From NCBI GenBank assembly GCA_035295985.1, contig DATHBT010000235.1:1-23768 (forward strand): 23,768 nucleotides of DNA, written 5' to 3'. Made by a program: the position numbers and the translations under genes. Position 1 is the first letter of the stretch; every line of letters begins with the position of its first letter. Below, piece by piece: positions 1-7,103 of this stretch. This DNA comes from JAIVGV01 sp035295985 (GTDB taxonomy: Bacteria > Acidobacteriota > Blastocatellia > Pyrinomonadales > Pyrinomonadaceae). The notes under the pieces are model-generated. The model was given only the letters and a program-made list of their open reading frames with translations, did not search any database and was not told the origin of the DNA.

Positions 1-597
1 ATCGTTTTTTATCTCGTCCTCGTCGATGCCGGTGATGTCCGACATCTCGGTGGCGTGCGGCGTAAGTATCGCCCGGCCGGCGAGCGGTGCGAGCAGGCGC
101 GGCTCTTCGGCGAGCACGTTGAGCGCGTCGGCGTCGAGGACGAGCGTCGCACCCTCACCGAGGAGTGGGAGCAGGGCGCGCGTGACGCGGCCGATCCGCT
201 CGCCGCCACACATCCCCGGCCCGACGAGCACGGCCCGCGCCTCGCGCACGTAATCCGCGATAAGCGAGACTCCGGCCGGATCGAACGCGCCCTCGTCGGC
301 GTCCGGCAGCGCGAAGACGCGCGCCTCGGGCACGGCGACGGCGACTAAGCGCGCCACGCTCCCGGCGGTCGCGATCTGCAACTTCCCCGCCCCGGCGCGG
401 ACGGCCGCCATGGCAGCGAGCACGGCAGCGCCAGGCATCTCCGGCGAGCCGCCCACGACGAGCACGCGCCCGCGCTCCTCCTTGCTCCCGCCCTCGTCAG
501 GCTCCGGCAGCCGCATACCGCGCAGCAGCGCGGCCGTGATGAGGCGCACCCCGCCTCCGCCCTTCGCGACGCCCCGCACGGTTTTACGTTTCGTCAT
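1..597 (-). CDS. nnrD: ADP-dependent NAD(P)H-hydrate dehydratase, C-terminal part outside window
   Basis: Translating the minus strand from the ATG at 597 gives 199 open codons that run off the left edge, so the C-terminal third is missing (the family is usually about 280-300 residues). Visible motifs are the ribokinase-like core VLVVGGSPEMPGAA, the loop GPGMCGGE, the strand LVLDADALNVLAE and TPHATEMSDITG, which match the C-terminal YjeF/NnrD domain. The family repairs hydrated NADH and NADPH, using ADP or ATP to remove the water. No epimerase (NnrE) domain precedes it, because the protein starts with a short basic stretch directly before the kinase fold; the epimerase must be elsewhere. The start codon is abutted by heptamer repeats and has no purine-rich ribosome site. 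The start could lie slightly downstream. Confidence 0.9.
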   Translation of the reverse strand, partial: MTKRKTVRGVAKGGGGVRLITAALLRGMRLPEPDEGGSKEERGRVLVVGGSPEMPGAAVLAAMAAVRAGAGKLQIATAGSVARLVAVAVPEARVFALPDADEGAFDPAGVSLIADYVREARAVLVGPGMCGGERIGRVTRALLPLLGEGATLVLDADALNVLAEEPRLLAPLAGRAILTPHATEMSDITGIDEDEIKND

Positions 598-600
598 GGA

Positions 601-738
601 TAGCTGTTAGCTGTTAGCGATTAGCTGTCAGCCGTGATAACCAACCCGATCTCTTAGCGTCGAACTCAACGCCCCACGCGCGCGTTGAAAAAAAGCTAAC
701 GGCTAATAGCTAACAGCTAATAGCTAATAGCTAACAGC
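601..738. repeat. TAGCTGT-family heptamer repeat, inverted, fills nnrD-cyclase gap
   Basis: The left arm (601-635) is five 7-bp units of the type TAGCTGT (TAGCTGT, TAGCTGT, TAGCGAT, TAGCTGT, CAGCCGT). The right arm (694-738) is six units of the type AGCTAAC/AGCTAAT, the reverse complement, so the two arms can pair. The 58-bp spacer (636-693) contains a smaller TCAACGC/GCGTTGA inverted pair. The element begins 4 bp from the nnrD start codon and ends 8 bp from the cyclase stop codon, so it occupies almost the whole gap. The same family recurs at 6896 and at 20187-20336. Confidence 0.9.
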
Positions 739-745
739 CTCCCCC

Positions 746-1363
746 TCACGCGCCCGTCCGCTTGTGCCTGTAGGCCGTCAGGTTCAGGCCCGACACACTC
801 ATCTCGACCGGCTCGCACCCGCCCGGCCCCGCCGCGTTCAGCCTCTTGCAGGCCGCCTCGGTCAGCAGTATCTCGCCGCCGTGCGCGATGTCTTCGCCGA
901 GCTTGGAGGCGAGGTTGACCTCCGTGCCGTAGAAGTCTTCGTCCTCGACGATGAGGACGTGGCCGTAGCCGATGCCGAAATCGGCCTGCATGTCCAGCTC
1001 CTCGGGCAGCATCGTGTTCGCGGCCTGGAGCCGGCCGACGGTGTCGGAGGCGGCGGCGACGGCCTGCCGCACGTCCTCGAAGACCGAGTAGATGTTGTCC
1101 GCCTCTACCTTGATCACCTCGCCGCCGTGCAGCTCTATGACGGGCAGGGCGATGGAGTGCAGGCGGTGAATCTTGGCGAGGAAATGGTGGATGCCGTGGC
1201 GCACCGTCTGGCGGCAGAAGCCCGACATGTCCATCACCATCACGGCGAGCGTGTCGCCGAAGATGGCGTCGATGCGCACGTCCACGTCGGCGGCGCGCTC
1301 CGGGTACTCGTTGCGCTCCTGTAGCAGCCGGTTGAGCTTCTCCCTCGTCCTCTTCTTGATCAT
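746..1363 (-). CDS. class III adenylate/guanylate cyclase-like domain protein
   Basis: This 205-residue soluble protein is essentially a single nucleotidyl-cyclase homology domain after a charged N-terminus. The first metal Asp is D45 in MVMDMSGF. K85 and D89 sit in GGEVIKVEADN, the place of the usual substrate Lys and second metal Asp. YGTEVNLASKL carries N150, with Lys at 154 where the transition-state Arg is normal. Cyclic-nucleotide synthesis is therefore possible, but the Arg-to-Lys change and the VEADN motif (usually a TGDG-like sequence) make a degenerate or regulatory domain equally likely. Its start codon overlaps the stop of the upstream SDR gene in an ATGA arrangement, implying translational coupling. 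No membrane segment or partner domain is visible. Confidence 0.75.
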   Translation of the reverse strand: MIKKRTREKLNRLLQERNEYPERAADVDVRIDAIFGDTLAVMVMDMSGFCRQTVRHGIHHFLAKIHRLHSIALPVIELHGGEVIKVEADNIYSVFEDVRQAVAAASDTVGRLQAANTMLPEELDMQADFGIGYGHVLIVEDEDFYGTEVNLASKLGEDIAHGGEILLTEAACKRLNAAGPGGCEPVEMSVSGLNLTAYRHKRTGA

Positions 1364-2550
1364 GCCCCCCGCGCCCTGCCTTTCTGCGCCCCCTCGTCCG
1401 GACGGGCGGACTCGCCGCGCGCCAGCTCGTTGTTGCGCTCGGCCGCGTTCTCCGTGAGCGTCGTCAGCACGGAGGGCGACCAGCCCGATTCGCTCTCCTT
1501 GCCCTTCGCGCGCCGCGCGCCGATGCTGCCCTCGCCCCGCGCACCGGGCAGGAGCATGTTGACCAGGCCGCTCATGTCGGCGAACAGCTCCGGGAACAGT
1601 TGGCGGAGCCTGATCGCGACGACCGCCTGCGTGCTCAGGATCACTTCGGCCTCGCCCCTCCGGCAGGCCGCGACGATCTGGCGCGCGGCGCGCTCGGCCA
1701 TCATCGAGGTGACGGGGAGCGAATCGCTGATCGAGAACCAGGCGTACTCCGCCCGGTGGCGGCCCTTGAAGACGGCGTTGCGCGGGCTGCCCGTCCGCAT
1801 CAGGCCCGGGCAGACGGTCGTCACGAGGACGCCTTCCCTCAGCAGCTCCGCGCGCAGGCTCTCGGAGAGTCCGACGAGCGCGAACTTGCTGGCGCAGTAG
1901 GGGACGAGGTGCGGCACGCCGATCTTGCCGCCGATTGAAGTGACGTTGACGATGCGGCCCGCGCCCGTGCGCCGCATCTCCGGCAGCACGGCGATGGTCG
2001 CGTAGAGCGGCCCCCAGAAGTGAACCTTCATCGCCTCGTCGAAGTCGGCGAGCGTCATCACCTCGACGGGGCCGACCTGTATGATGCCGGCGTTGTTGAC
2101 GAGCACGTCAACAGAGCCGAAGCGGTCGGCCGTGAGCCTGACCCACTCCTGCACCTGCGCCCGATCCGTGATGTCGCACGGGAAGGCGAAGACTTCCGCG
2201 CCGCGCGCCGCCAGATCACGCCGCGCGCGTTCGAGTTCTTCCGGGTCGCGCGCGCAGATTGAGACGCGCGCCCCCTCGCGCGCGAACTCCCTGGCGAGCA
2301 CCAGCCCCAACCCGCGCGAGCCGCCCGTGACGAGTACGGTCTTGCCGCGGAAGTCGAACGTGCGCCGCCGATTCACAAACGCGCGGGCGACGAGCGCGCC
2401 GCCGAGGCCGGCAGCGGCCCACAGCAACGCGTTCGACCTCCCGTTCGTGCGTTCAGCTTCCGGCGTCACTTCCGGCGGCTTGGCGACCCCCTCCCCTGCC
2501 GTCTGACCGTTGTCGTCCTCGTCCATCTCGCCGTCACGTCTTACAAGCAT
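1360..2550 (-). CDS. membrane-anchored short-chain dehydrogenase/reductase (SDR)
   Basis: The protein is a classical SDR of 396 residues. The start at 2550 is preferred because a GGAGGGG ribosome site lies just upstream (about 2553-2562); a longer reading would overlap the exonuclease gene. An acidic N-terminus leads to one hydrophobic segment (about residues 40-58), then the Rossmann motif TGGSRGLG (75-82), NNAG (152-155) and the catalytic S205, Y218 and K222 (YCASK). The NADP-type oxidoreductase is probably tethered to the membrane with its domain in the cytoplasm. The substrate cannot be told from sequence. The last ~60 residues are Gly/Arg/Glu-rich and look disordered. It overlaps the cyclase gene by 4 bp and follows exonuclease III by about 30 bp, so the three genes are probably co-transcribed. 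Confidence 0.87.
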   Translation of the reverse strand: MLVRRDGEMDEDDNGQTAGEGVAKPPEVTPEAERTNGRSNALLWAAAGLGGALVARAFVNRRRTFDFRGKTVLVTGGSRGLGLVLAREFAREGARVSICARDPEELERARRDLAARGAEVFAFPCDITDRAQVQEWVRLTADRFGSVDVLVNNAGIIQVGPVEVMTLADFDEAMKVHFWGPLYATIAVLPEMRRTGAGRIVNVTSIGGKIGVPHLVPYCASKFALVGLSESLRAELLREGVLVTTVCPGLMRTGSPRNAVFKGRHRAEYAWFSISDSLPVTSMMAERAARQIVAACRRGEAEVILSTQAVVAIRLRQLFPELFADMSGLVNMLLPGARGEGSIGARRAKGKESESGWSPSVLTTLTENAAERNNELARGESARPDEGAQKGRARGA

Positions 2551-2581
2551 TGCTCCCCTCCTCGTCTTCGCGAACGCACTT

Positions 2582-3349
2582 TCATTTAAACTCCGCCACG
2601 ACCGGCGTGTGATCCGACGGCCGCTCCCACCCGCGCGGCTCCTTGTCAATCCAAGCACCCCGGCAACGCTCGGCCAGCGGCTCCGACACCCAGACGTGAT
2701 CGATCCGCAAGCCTTCGTTGCGCCGGAATCCGCCCGCGCGGTAGTCCCACCACGAGTAGAAGCCCGGACGCGGCTCGTGCATGCGGAAGGCGTCCGTAAA
2801 ACCCCACTCGCCTACGTGGCGCAGGGCTTTCTTCTCCGGCTCGCTGAACAGTATCCGCCCGCGCCACAGATCGGGGTCGTGCACGTCTCGATCTTCTGGC
2901 GCGACGTTAAAGTCGCCGCACAGCAGCGCCTCGTCGTCCGCCCAGAGGTGCTCGTCGAGGTAGTCGCGCAGGCGAGCGAGCCAGTCGAGCTTGAACCTGA
3001 ACTTCTCCGACCCGACCGACTGCCCGTTCGGCACGTAAATGTTGACGACGCGCACGCCGCCGACGGTCGCGGCGATCAGTCGCGACTGCGAGCCCTCTTC
3101 CTCGCCGGGGAAGCCGCGCTGCACTTCCTCGGCGGGCGTGCGGGAGAGTATCGCCACGCCGTTGTAAGTCGGCTGCCCGTGCGCCTCGACGCGGTACCCC
3201 AGCGCCTCAAAGTTCGTCCGCGGGAATTTCTCGTTGACACACTTCGTCTCTTGCAGGCACAGCACGTCGGGCCGCGCCTCCTTGAGCCAGCGCAGGACCA
3301 CAGGCTCGCGCGCCGTGATCGAGTTCACGTTCCACGTTGCGATTTTCAC
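2582..3349 (-). CDS. xth: exodeoxyribonuclease III / AP endonuclease
   Basis: The 255-residue protein has full family length for the EEP fold. It begins with MKIATWNVNS and shows N7, E34 (LQETK), Y105 (NIYVPNG), D146 and N148 (GDFNVAPE), D217 (RIDHVW) and the D246-H247 pair (SDHTPV). These are the metal-binding and catalytic residues of exonuclease III, which cuts DNA 5' of abasic sites and degrades 3' ends during base-excision repair. The start codon is GTG (3349-3347). No ribosome site precedes it, but a perfect TATAAT lies only about 10 bp upstream, so the message may be leaderless or nearly so. The SDR gene follows after about 30 bp. Confidence 0.95.
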   Translation of the reverse strand: MKIATWNVNSITAREPVVLRWLKEARPDVLCLQETKCVNEKFPRTNFEALGYRVEAHGQPTYNGVAILSRTPAEEVQRGFPGEEEGSQSRLIAATVGGVRVVNIYVPNGQSVGSEKFRFKLDWLARLRDYLDEHLWADDEALLCGDFNVAPEDRDVHDPDLWRGRILFSEPEKKALRHVGEWGFTDAFRMHEPRPGFYSWWDYRAGGFRRNEGLRIDHVWVSEPLAERCRGAWIDKEPRGWERPSDHTPVVAEFK

Positions 3350-3358
3350 GGTGGCCGT

Positions 3359-3364
3359 ATTATA
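3359..3364 (-). promoter_or_regulatory. putative -10 box of xth
   Basis: A perfect TATAAT on the minus strand lies 9 bp before the GTG start of xth. Transcription starting about 7 bp downstream would leave a leader of roughly 0-3 nt. No convincing -35 hexamer is seen at the usual spacing. The plus-strand receiver gene diverges from the same region. Confidence 0.5.
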
Positions 3365-3403
3365 CCGACAAAGGGGGAAATTTCAGTCGGGCGGGGCGGC
3401 ACT

Positions 3404-3787
3404 TTGAGGAAGCGGGTTCTAATCGTGGAGGACGACGAGACGCGCTGCGACTGGTTCCGCCGCCGCCTGTCGGCCTGCGACCTGGACGTGACGTGCGACG
3501 TGGGGCGCGCGTGCGAGCTGCTGGCCCAGAACGAGTACGACTTGATCCTGCTCGACCACGACCTGCGCGAGGAGCACTACTTCTCGGACGAGCCGGACGA
3601 CGAGCGCACCGGCTACGCCGTCGCCGCATGGCTCGCCGCGCGCCCCGGCTCTCAGCCCACGGCGCAGATCGTCATCCACTCGCTCAACTACGCGGGCGCG
3701 CGGCGGATGCTCGAAGCCCTCACGGGCGCGGGCTTCGACGCCGAGTGCGTCCCGTTCCACTACCTGCAAAGCGGGCTGCGATTCTAA
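3404..3787 (+). CDS. receiver-like protein, cyclic-phosphate-processing (cREC) type
   Basis: This is a single-domain protein of 127 residues. The TTG at 3404 is chosen because it gives a standard receiver N-terminus (MRKRVLIVEDDE); a G-rich stretch lies just upstream. Acidic residues D10 and D11 and the candidate phospho-acceptor region LLDHDL (D51, H52, D53) are present. They are followed by TGYAVAAWL (69-77), IHSLN (91-95) and GARRM. The LDHDL, GY.VA.WL and HS.N..GA..M pattern is not that of a normal response regulator: the switch Lys is absent. It fits the cREC family, which has been proposed to act in RNA end or cyclic-phosphate processing. No output domain or kinase is adjacent. The function is inferred only from family resemblance. 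Confidence 0.7.
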   Translation: MRKRVLIVEDDETRCDWFRRRLSACDLDVTCDVGRACELLAQNEYDLILLDHDLREEHYFSDEPDDERTGYAVAAWLAARPGSQPTAQIVIHSLNYAGARRMLEALTGAGFDAECVPFHYLQSGLRF

Positions 3788-3884
3788 AATTCGCGCGGGA
3801 TTCGGGCCTTTCCGTCCATCCGGCCGGGCCGCCCGTTCATCTAAACGAGTTGCCCCGCGGTTTCATGAAAGCATCTCGCTGGGG

Positions 3885-3890
3885 TATATT
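3885..3890 (+). promoter_or_regulatory. possible -10 box upstream of the HAD gene
   Basis: TATATT occurs in the 176-bp gap between the receiver gene and the HAD phosphatase gene, about 75 bp before the chosen TTG start. A weak TTTCAT lies 18 bp upstream. It is an AT-rich island in GC-rich sequence. Nothing else is recognised in this gap. Confidence 0.3.
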
Positions 3891-3963
3891 TTCGGTCTGC
3901 CTCAAACCAGCCGGGGAGTTTTCGAATCAGTCAGTCATAACGTCGGACGCCGGAGGACGCCGT

Positions 3964-4626
3964 TTGCCAGCCGCCGCCTTTTACGACCTGGAGGGAACTC
4001 TGGTCAGCACCAACCTCGTACACACACTCGGCTTCTACGCGCGCCGGCAGCAGGGTCTCCTGCGCAGCTTCTCGAAGACGGCCGCCACGGTTCTAAGCCT
4101 CCCGGTCTTCGCCGCCACAGATCAGTACAGCCGCAAGGTCTTCAACGACCTCTTCTTCAAACGCTACCGCGGCGAGACGGAAGACCGGCTGCGCTTCTTC
4201 GCCGAGGAGTTGTTTGAGGAAGTCTTGAAGCCCGCGGTCTTCCCCGGCACGTTCGAGCTGATCGAGAAGTCCAAGAGCCTGGGGTTGCGACAAGTGGTCG
4301 TCACCGGCGCGCTCGACATCTCGGTCAAGCCCCTGATGGATTACCTGGGCATCAAAGATTACGCGGCCAACCACCTCGAATTCGTCAACGGCGTCGCGAC
4401 GGGACGCCTGCTCCCGCCCGTACTCGCCGCGGCGACGAAGGCGAGCTGGATTCGCAACTTCGCCGAGCGCGAGGGGATCAGCCTCTCGGAGTCGTTCGCC
4501 TACACCGACTCGATGAGCGATCTGCCGATGCTCTCCATCGTCGGCCACCCGGCCGCCGTCAACCCGGACATGCGCCTGCGCCAGACGGCGCTGCACCACG
4601 ACTGGCCCATACTGAATCTGAAATGA
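3964..4626 (+). CDS. HAD-IB family phosphatase (SerB-like) with DxE motif
   Basis: The protein has 220 residues. The start is TTG at 3964, preceded by a clear GGAGGA (3952-3957) at 6-nt spacing; longer in-frame readings have no such site. HAD motif I is FYDLEGTLV with nucleophile D8. Motif II is T114 in VVVTGALD, motif III is K159, and motif IV is YTDSMSDLPML (D182, D186). A helical cap lies between motifs I and II, as in the IB group of phosphoserine-phosphatase-like enzymes. The residue two after the nucleophile, normally the general acid/base Asp, is Glu at position 10, which may slow or change the reaction. The substrate is unknown. The gene ends 82 bp before the oligopeptidase. Confidence 0.82.
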   Translation: MPAAAFYDLEGTLVSTNLVHTLGFYARRQQGLLRSFSKTAATVLSLPVFAATDQYSRKVFNDLFFKRYRGETEDRLRFFAEELFEEVLKPAVFPGTFELIEKSKSLGLRQVVVTGALDISVKPLMDYLGIKDYAANHLEFVNGVATGRLLPPVLAAATKASWIRNFAEREGISLSESFAYTDSMSDLPMLSIVGHPAAVNPDMRLRQTALHHDWPILNLK

Positions 4627-4708
4627 CGCTATGACCTCGTACGGCACGCCCCCCCGCCGCGCCGGTTGGCCCTTAACCGTCCGAGTAAGCTTTAAGGAGT
4701 TATCTGAA

Positions 4709-6892
4709 ATGCGTTCCCTTAAAATTCTTCCGGCCCTCGCCTTGGCGCTCGCGCTCTGCGCCTCGGTCAGCGCGCAGAGCATCGTCCCGTCCAACGACCC
4801 GCCGGCCTCCAAGCTCAGCTACCCGGAGGCGAAGAAGACGGATCACGTGGACGAATACCACGGCACGAAGGTGCCCGATCCCTACCGCTGGCTGGAGAAC
4901 TCCGACTCGCCGGAGACGCGCCAGTGGATCGAGGCGCAGAACAAACTCACCTTCGGCTACCTCAACCAGATACCGGAGCGCGCGTGGATCAAGGAGCGCC
5001 TGACGAAGCTCTGGAACTTCGAGAAAGTCTCCGCCCCCTTCAAGCGCGGCGACCGCTACTTCATCTACAAGAACGACGGGTTGCAGAACCAGTTCGTCCT
5101 CTACTGGATGAAGGACTTGAAGGACACGCCCAAGGTCGTCATCGACCCGAACAAGCTCTCGGCCGACGGCACGGTCGCGATGGCCGGCTCTTCGCTTAGC
5201 GAGGACGGCAAGCTCCTCGCCTACGGCCTCTCTTCGGGCGGCTCGGACTGGACTGAGTGGCACGTCCGCGAGGTCGAGACCGGCAAGGACTTGCCCGACA
5301 CCGTCAAGTGGGTCAAGTTCTCCGGCGCTGCGTGGACGAAGGACGGCAAGGGCTTCTTCTACAGCCGCTTCGCCGAGCCGCAGGGCGACAAGCTCAGTGC
5401 CGTGATGGAGTTCCAGAAGCTCTACTTCCACCGCCTCGGCACCCCGCAGTCCGAGGACGTGCTCGTCTATGAGCGCCCCGACAACAAGTCGATGCTGTTC
5501 GGCGGCTTCGTCACAGAGGACGGCCGCTACCTCGTCATCAACGTCAGCGAGGGATCGTCGCCGAAGAGCCGCATCTACTACAAAGACCTCTCGAAGCCCG
5601 ACTCCGCGGTGGTCAAGCTGCTCGACAAGTTCGACGCGCAGTACAGCGTCGTCGAGACGGTCGGCGACACCTTCTACGTCCGCACCGACCTCGACGCCCC
5701 GCTCGGCCGGGTGGTCGCCATCGACATCAAGAAGCCCGAGCCGGCCGACTGGAAGCTGATCGTCCCGGAGGCGAAGGAGACTCTCCAGGGCATCGGCACG
5801 GCCAACAACCAGCTCTTCGCCTCCTACCTGAAGGACGCCTACACGCAGGTTCGCGTCTATGACCTGAACGGCAAGTTCGTCCGCAACATCGAACTGCCGG
5901 GCATCGGCTCGGCGGGCGGCTTCGGCGCGGCGAAGCTCTCCGACAAGGAGTTCTTCTACAGCTTCACCTCCTTCACCGTCCCGGCCCGCGTCTATCACTA
6001 CGACGCGACCACGGGCAAGAGCACGCTCCACTGGCAGCCCAAGGTTGACTTCGACCCGAACGGGTACGAAACGAAGCAGGTCTTCTACACATCGAAGGAC
6101 GGCACGCGCGTGCCGATGTTCATCACGCACCGCAAGGGGCTGAAACTCGACGGCCAGAACCCGACCTTGCTCTACGCCTACGGCGGCTTCCAGATTTCGC
6201 AGACGCCCGGCTTCTCCGTCTCGAACCTCATCTGGATGGAGATGGGCGGCGTCTATGCCGTCGCGAACATCCGGGGCGGCGGCGAGTACGGCAAGGCGTG
6301 GCACGAGGCCGCCATCAAATCGAAGAGGCAGAACGCCTTCGACGACTTCATCGCGGCGGGCGAGTGGCTCATCAGTAACAAGTACACGACGAACAAGAAG
6401 CTCGCCGTCATGGGCGGCTCGAACGGCGGCCTGCTCGTCGGCGTCGTCCTGAACCAGCGGCCCGATCTCTTCGGCGCGGCGCTGCCGGCCGTGGGCGTGA
6501 TGGACATGCTCCGCTTCCACAAGTTCACCATCGGCCGCGCGTGGGTCTCGGATTTCGGCTCGGCCGACGACGCGGAAGAGTTCAAGCACATCTACGCCTA
6601 CTCGCCGCTGCACAACATCAAGGCGGGGGCGAAGTACCCGGCCGTCCTGATCACGACGGCCGACCACGACGACCGCGTCGTCCCGCTGCACTCCTTCAAG
6701 TACGCGGCGGCCTTGCAGGCCGCGCAGGGCGGCGACGCTCCCGTCCTGATTCGCATCGAGACTCGCGCGGGCCACGGCGCGGGCAAGCCGACCGCGAAGA
6801 TCATCGAGGAGGTCGCCGACCGCTGGGGCTTCCTCGTCCGCAACCTCGGCGTCAGCCTGCCGCAGGCCAACAGACAGCAGGCGGCGAAGTGA
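4709..6892 (+). CDS. secreted prolyl oligopeptidase, family S9A
   Basis: The mature-length peptidase has 727 residues. The ATG at 4709 is preferred over one at 4631 because AAGGAG lies at 4694-4699 and the resulting N-terminus is a good signal peptide (MRSLKILPALALALALCAS, cleavage near VSAQS). The S9 N-terminal signature PYRWLEN is followed by a seven-bladed propeller region (about residues 90-450) and an alpha/beta-hydrolase domain. The triad is S571 (GGSNGG), D654 (DHDDRVVP) and H689 (RAGHGAG), spaced as in porcine POP. It hydrolyses short peptides after proline, here in the periplasm or outside, presumably for peptide nutrition. It appears to be a single gene, ending 3 bp before a heptamer repeat. 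Confidence 0.95.
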   Translation: MRSLKILPALALALALCASVSAQSIVPSNDPPASKLSYPEAKKTDHVDEYHGTKVPDPYRWLENSDSPETRQWIEAQNKLTFGYLNQIPERAWIKERLTKLWNFEKVSAPFKRGDRYFIYKNDGLQNQFVLYWMKDLKDTPKVVIDPNKLSADGTVAMAGSSLSEDGKLLAYGLSSGGSDWTEWHVREVETGKDLPDTVKWVKFSGAAWTKDGKGFFYSRFAEPQGDKLSAVMEFQKLYFHRLGTPQSEDVLVYERPDNKSMLFGGFVTEDGRYLVINVSEGSSPKSRIYYKDLSKPDSAVVKLLDKFDAQYSVVETVGDTFYVRTDLDAPLGRVVAIDIKKPEPADWKLIVPEAKETLQGIGTANNQLFASYLKDAYTQVRVYDLNGKFVRNIELPGIGSAGGFGAAKLSDKEFFYSFTSFTVPARVYHYDATTGKSTLHWQPKVDFDPNGYETKQVFYTSKDGTRVPMFITHRKGLKLDGQNPTLLYAYGGFQISQTPGFSVSNLIWMEMGGVYAVANIRGGGEYGKAWHEAAIKSKRQNAFDDFIAAGEWLISNKYTTNKKLAVMGGSNGGLLVGVVLNQRPDLFGAALPAVGVMDMLRFHKFTIGRAWVSDFGSADDAEEFKHIYAYSPLHNIKAGAKYPAVLITTADHDDRVVPLHSFKYAAALQAAQGGDAPVLIRIETRAGHGAGKPTAKIIEEVADRWGFLVRNLGVSLPQANRQQAAK

Positions 6893-6895
6893 TCA

Positions 6896-6923
6896 AGCTG
6901 TTAGCTGTTAGCTGTTAGCTGTT
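6896..6923. repeat. AGCTGTT heptamer repeat, single arm
   Basis: Four exact tandem copies of AGCTGTT start 3 bp after the oligopeptidase stop codon. This is the same family as at 601-738 and 20187-20336, but only one arm is present here; it ends in a short palindrome (CTGTTAACAG) and is joined directly to a different repeat family. Confidence 0.92.
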
Positions 6924-6925
6924 AA

Positions 6926-7003
6926 CAGAAGGCGGAAGGCAGAAAGCAGTCAGGAAAGACCTCTGGTCTCTTGTCCTGACCGCCTTCTGCCTTCCGCCTT
7001 CTG
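6926..7003. repeat. GAAGGCA-family long hairpin
   Basis: Arms 6926-6955 and 6974-7003 are 30 bp each and pair with only two mismatches. The 18-bp loop contains a further AGACC/GGTCT hairpin, so the whole 78 bp can fold. Each arm is built from period-7 units of the type GAAGGCG/GAAGGCA. Lying just after the oligopeptidase it may stop transcription, but it is far longer than an ordinary terminator and has no run of T. Confidence 0.9.
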
Positions 7004-7066
7004 CCTTCTGCTTTACGGCGCGGCGCGGAAACGGGTAAACTTCCGCTCGTACTTCGCCAAACACAA

Positions 7067-7101
7067 CACTTGTCACCCGTCACTTGTCTCTTGTCACTTT
7101 T
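7067..7101. repeat. CACTTGT heptamer array abutting a start codon
   Basis: Five tandem 7-bp units (CACTTGT, CACCCGT, CACTTGT, CTCTTGT, CACTTTT) end 2 bp before the ATG of the LarA-like gene. The array occupies the place where a ribosome site would be. Between it and the preceding hairpin (7004-7066) I see nothing recognisable. Confidence 0.88.
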
Positions 7102-7103
7102 CT

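Noticed and set aside
601..738. Heptamer arrays read as a CRISPR array
   Set aside because: Units are 7 bp with no unique spacers between them, and no cas gene is present.
1360..2658. Longer SDR reading starting at 2658
   Set aside because: It would overlap the end of the exonuclease gene, and its extra residues are unlike the family; the ATG at 2550 has a good ribosome site.
4700..6775. 691-codon minus-strand open frame opposite the oligopeptidase
   Set aside because: It mirrors a gene with a full catalytic triad and signal peptide, and its Arg/Val/Glu-rich translation has no motif. Long antisense frames are expected at this GC content.
6926..7003. Long hairpins read as MITE or insertion-sequence ends
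   Set aside because: No transposase, target duplication or fixed terminal sequence is seen, and the families differ in sequence from one another.
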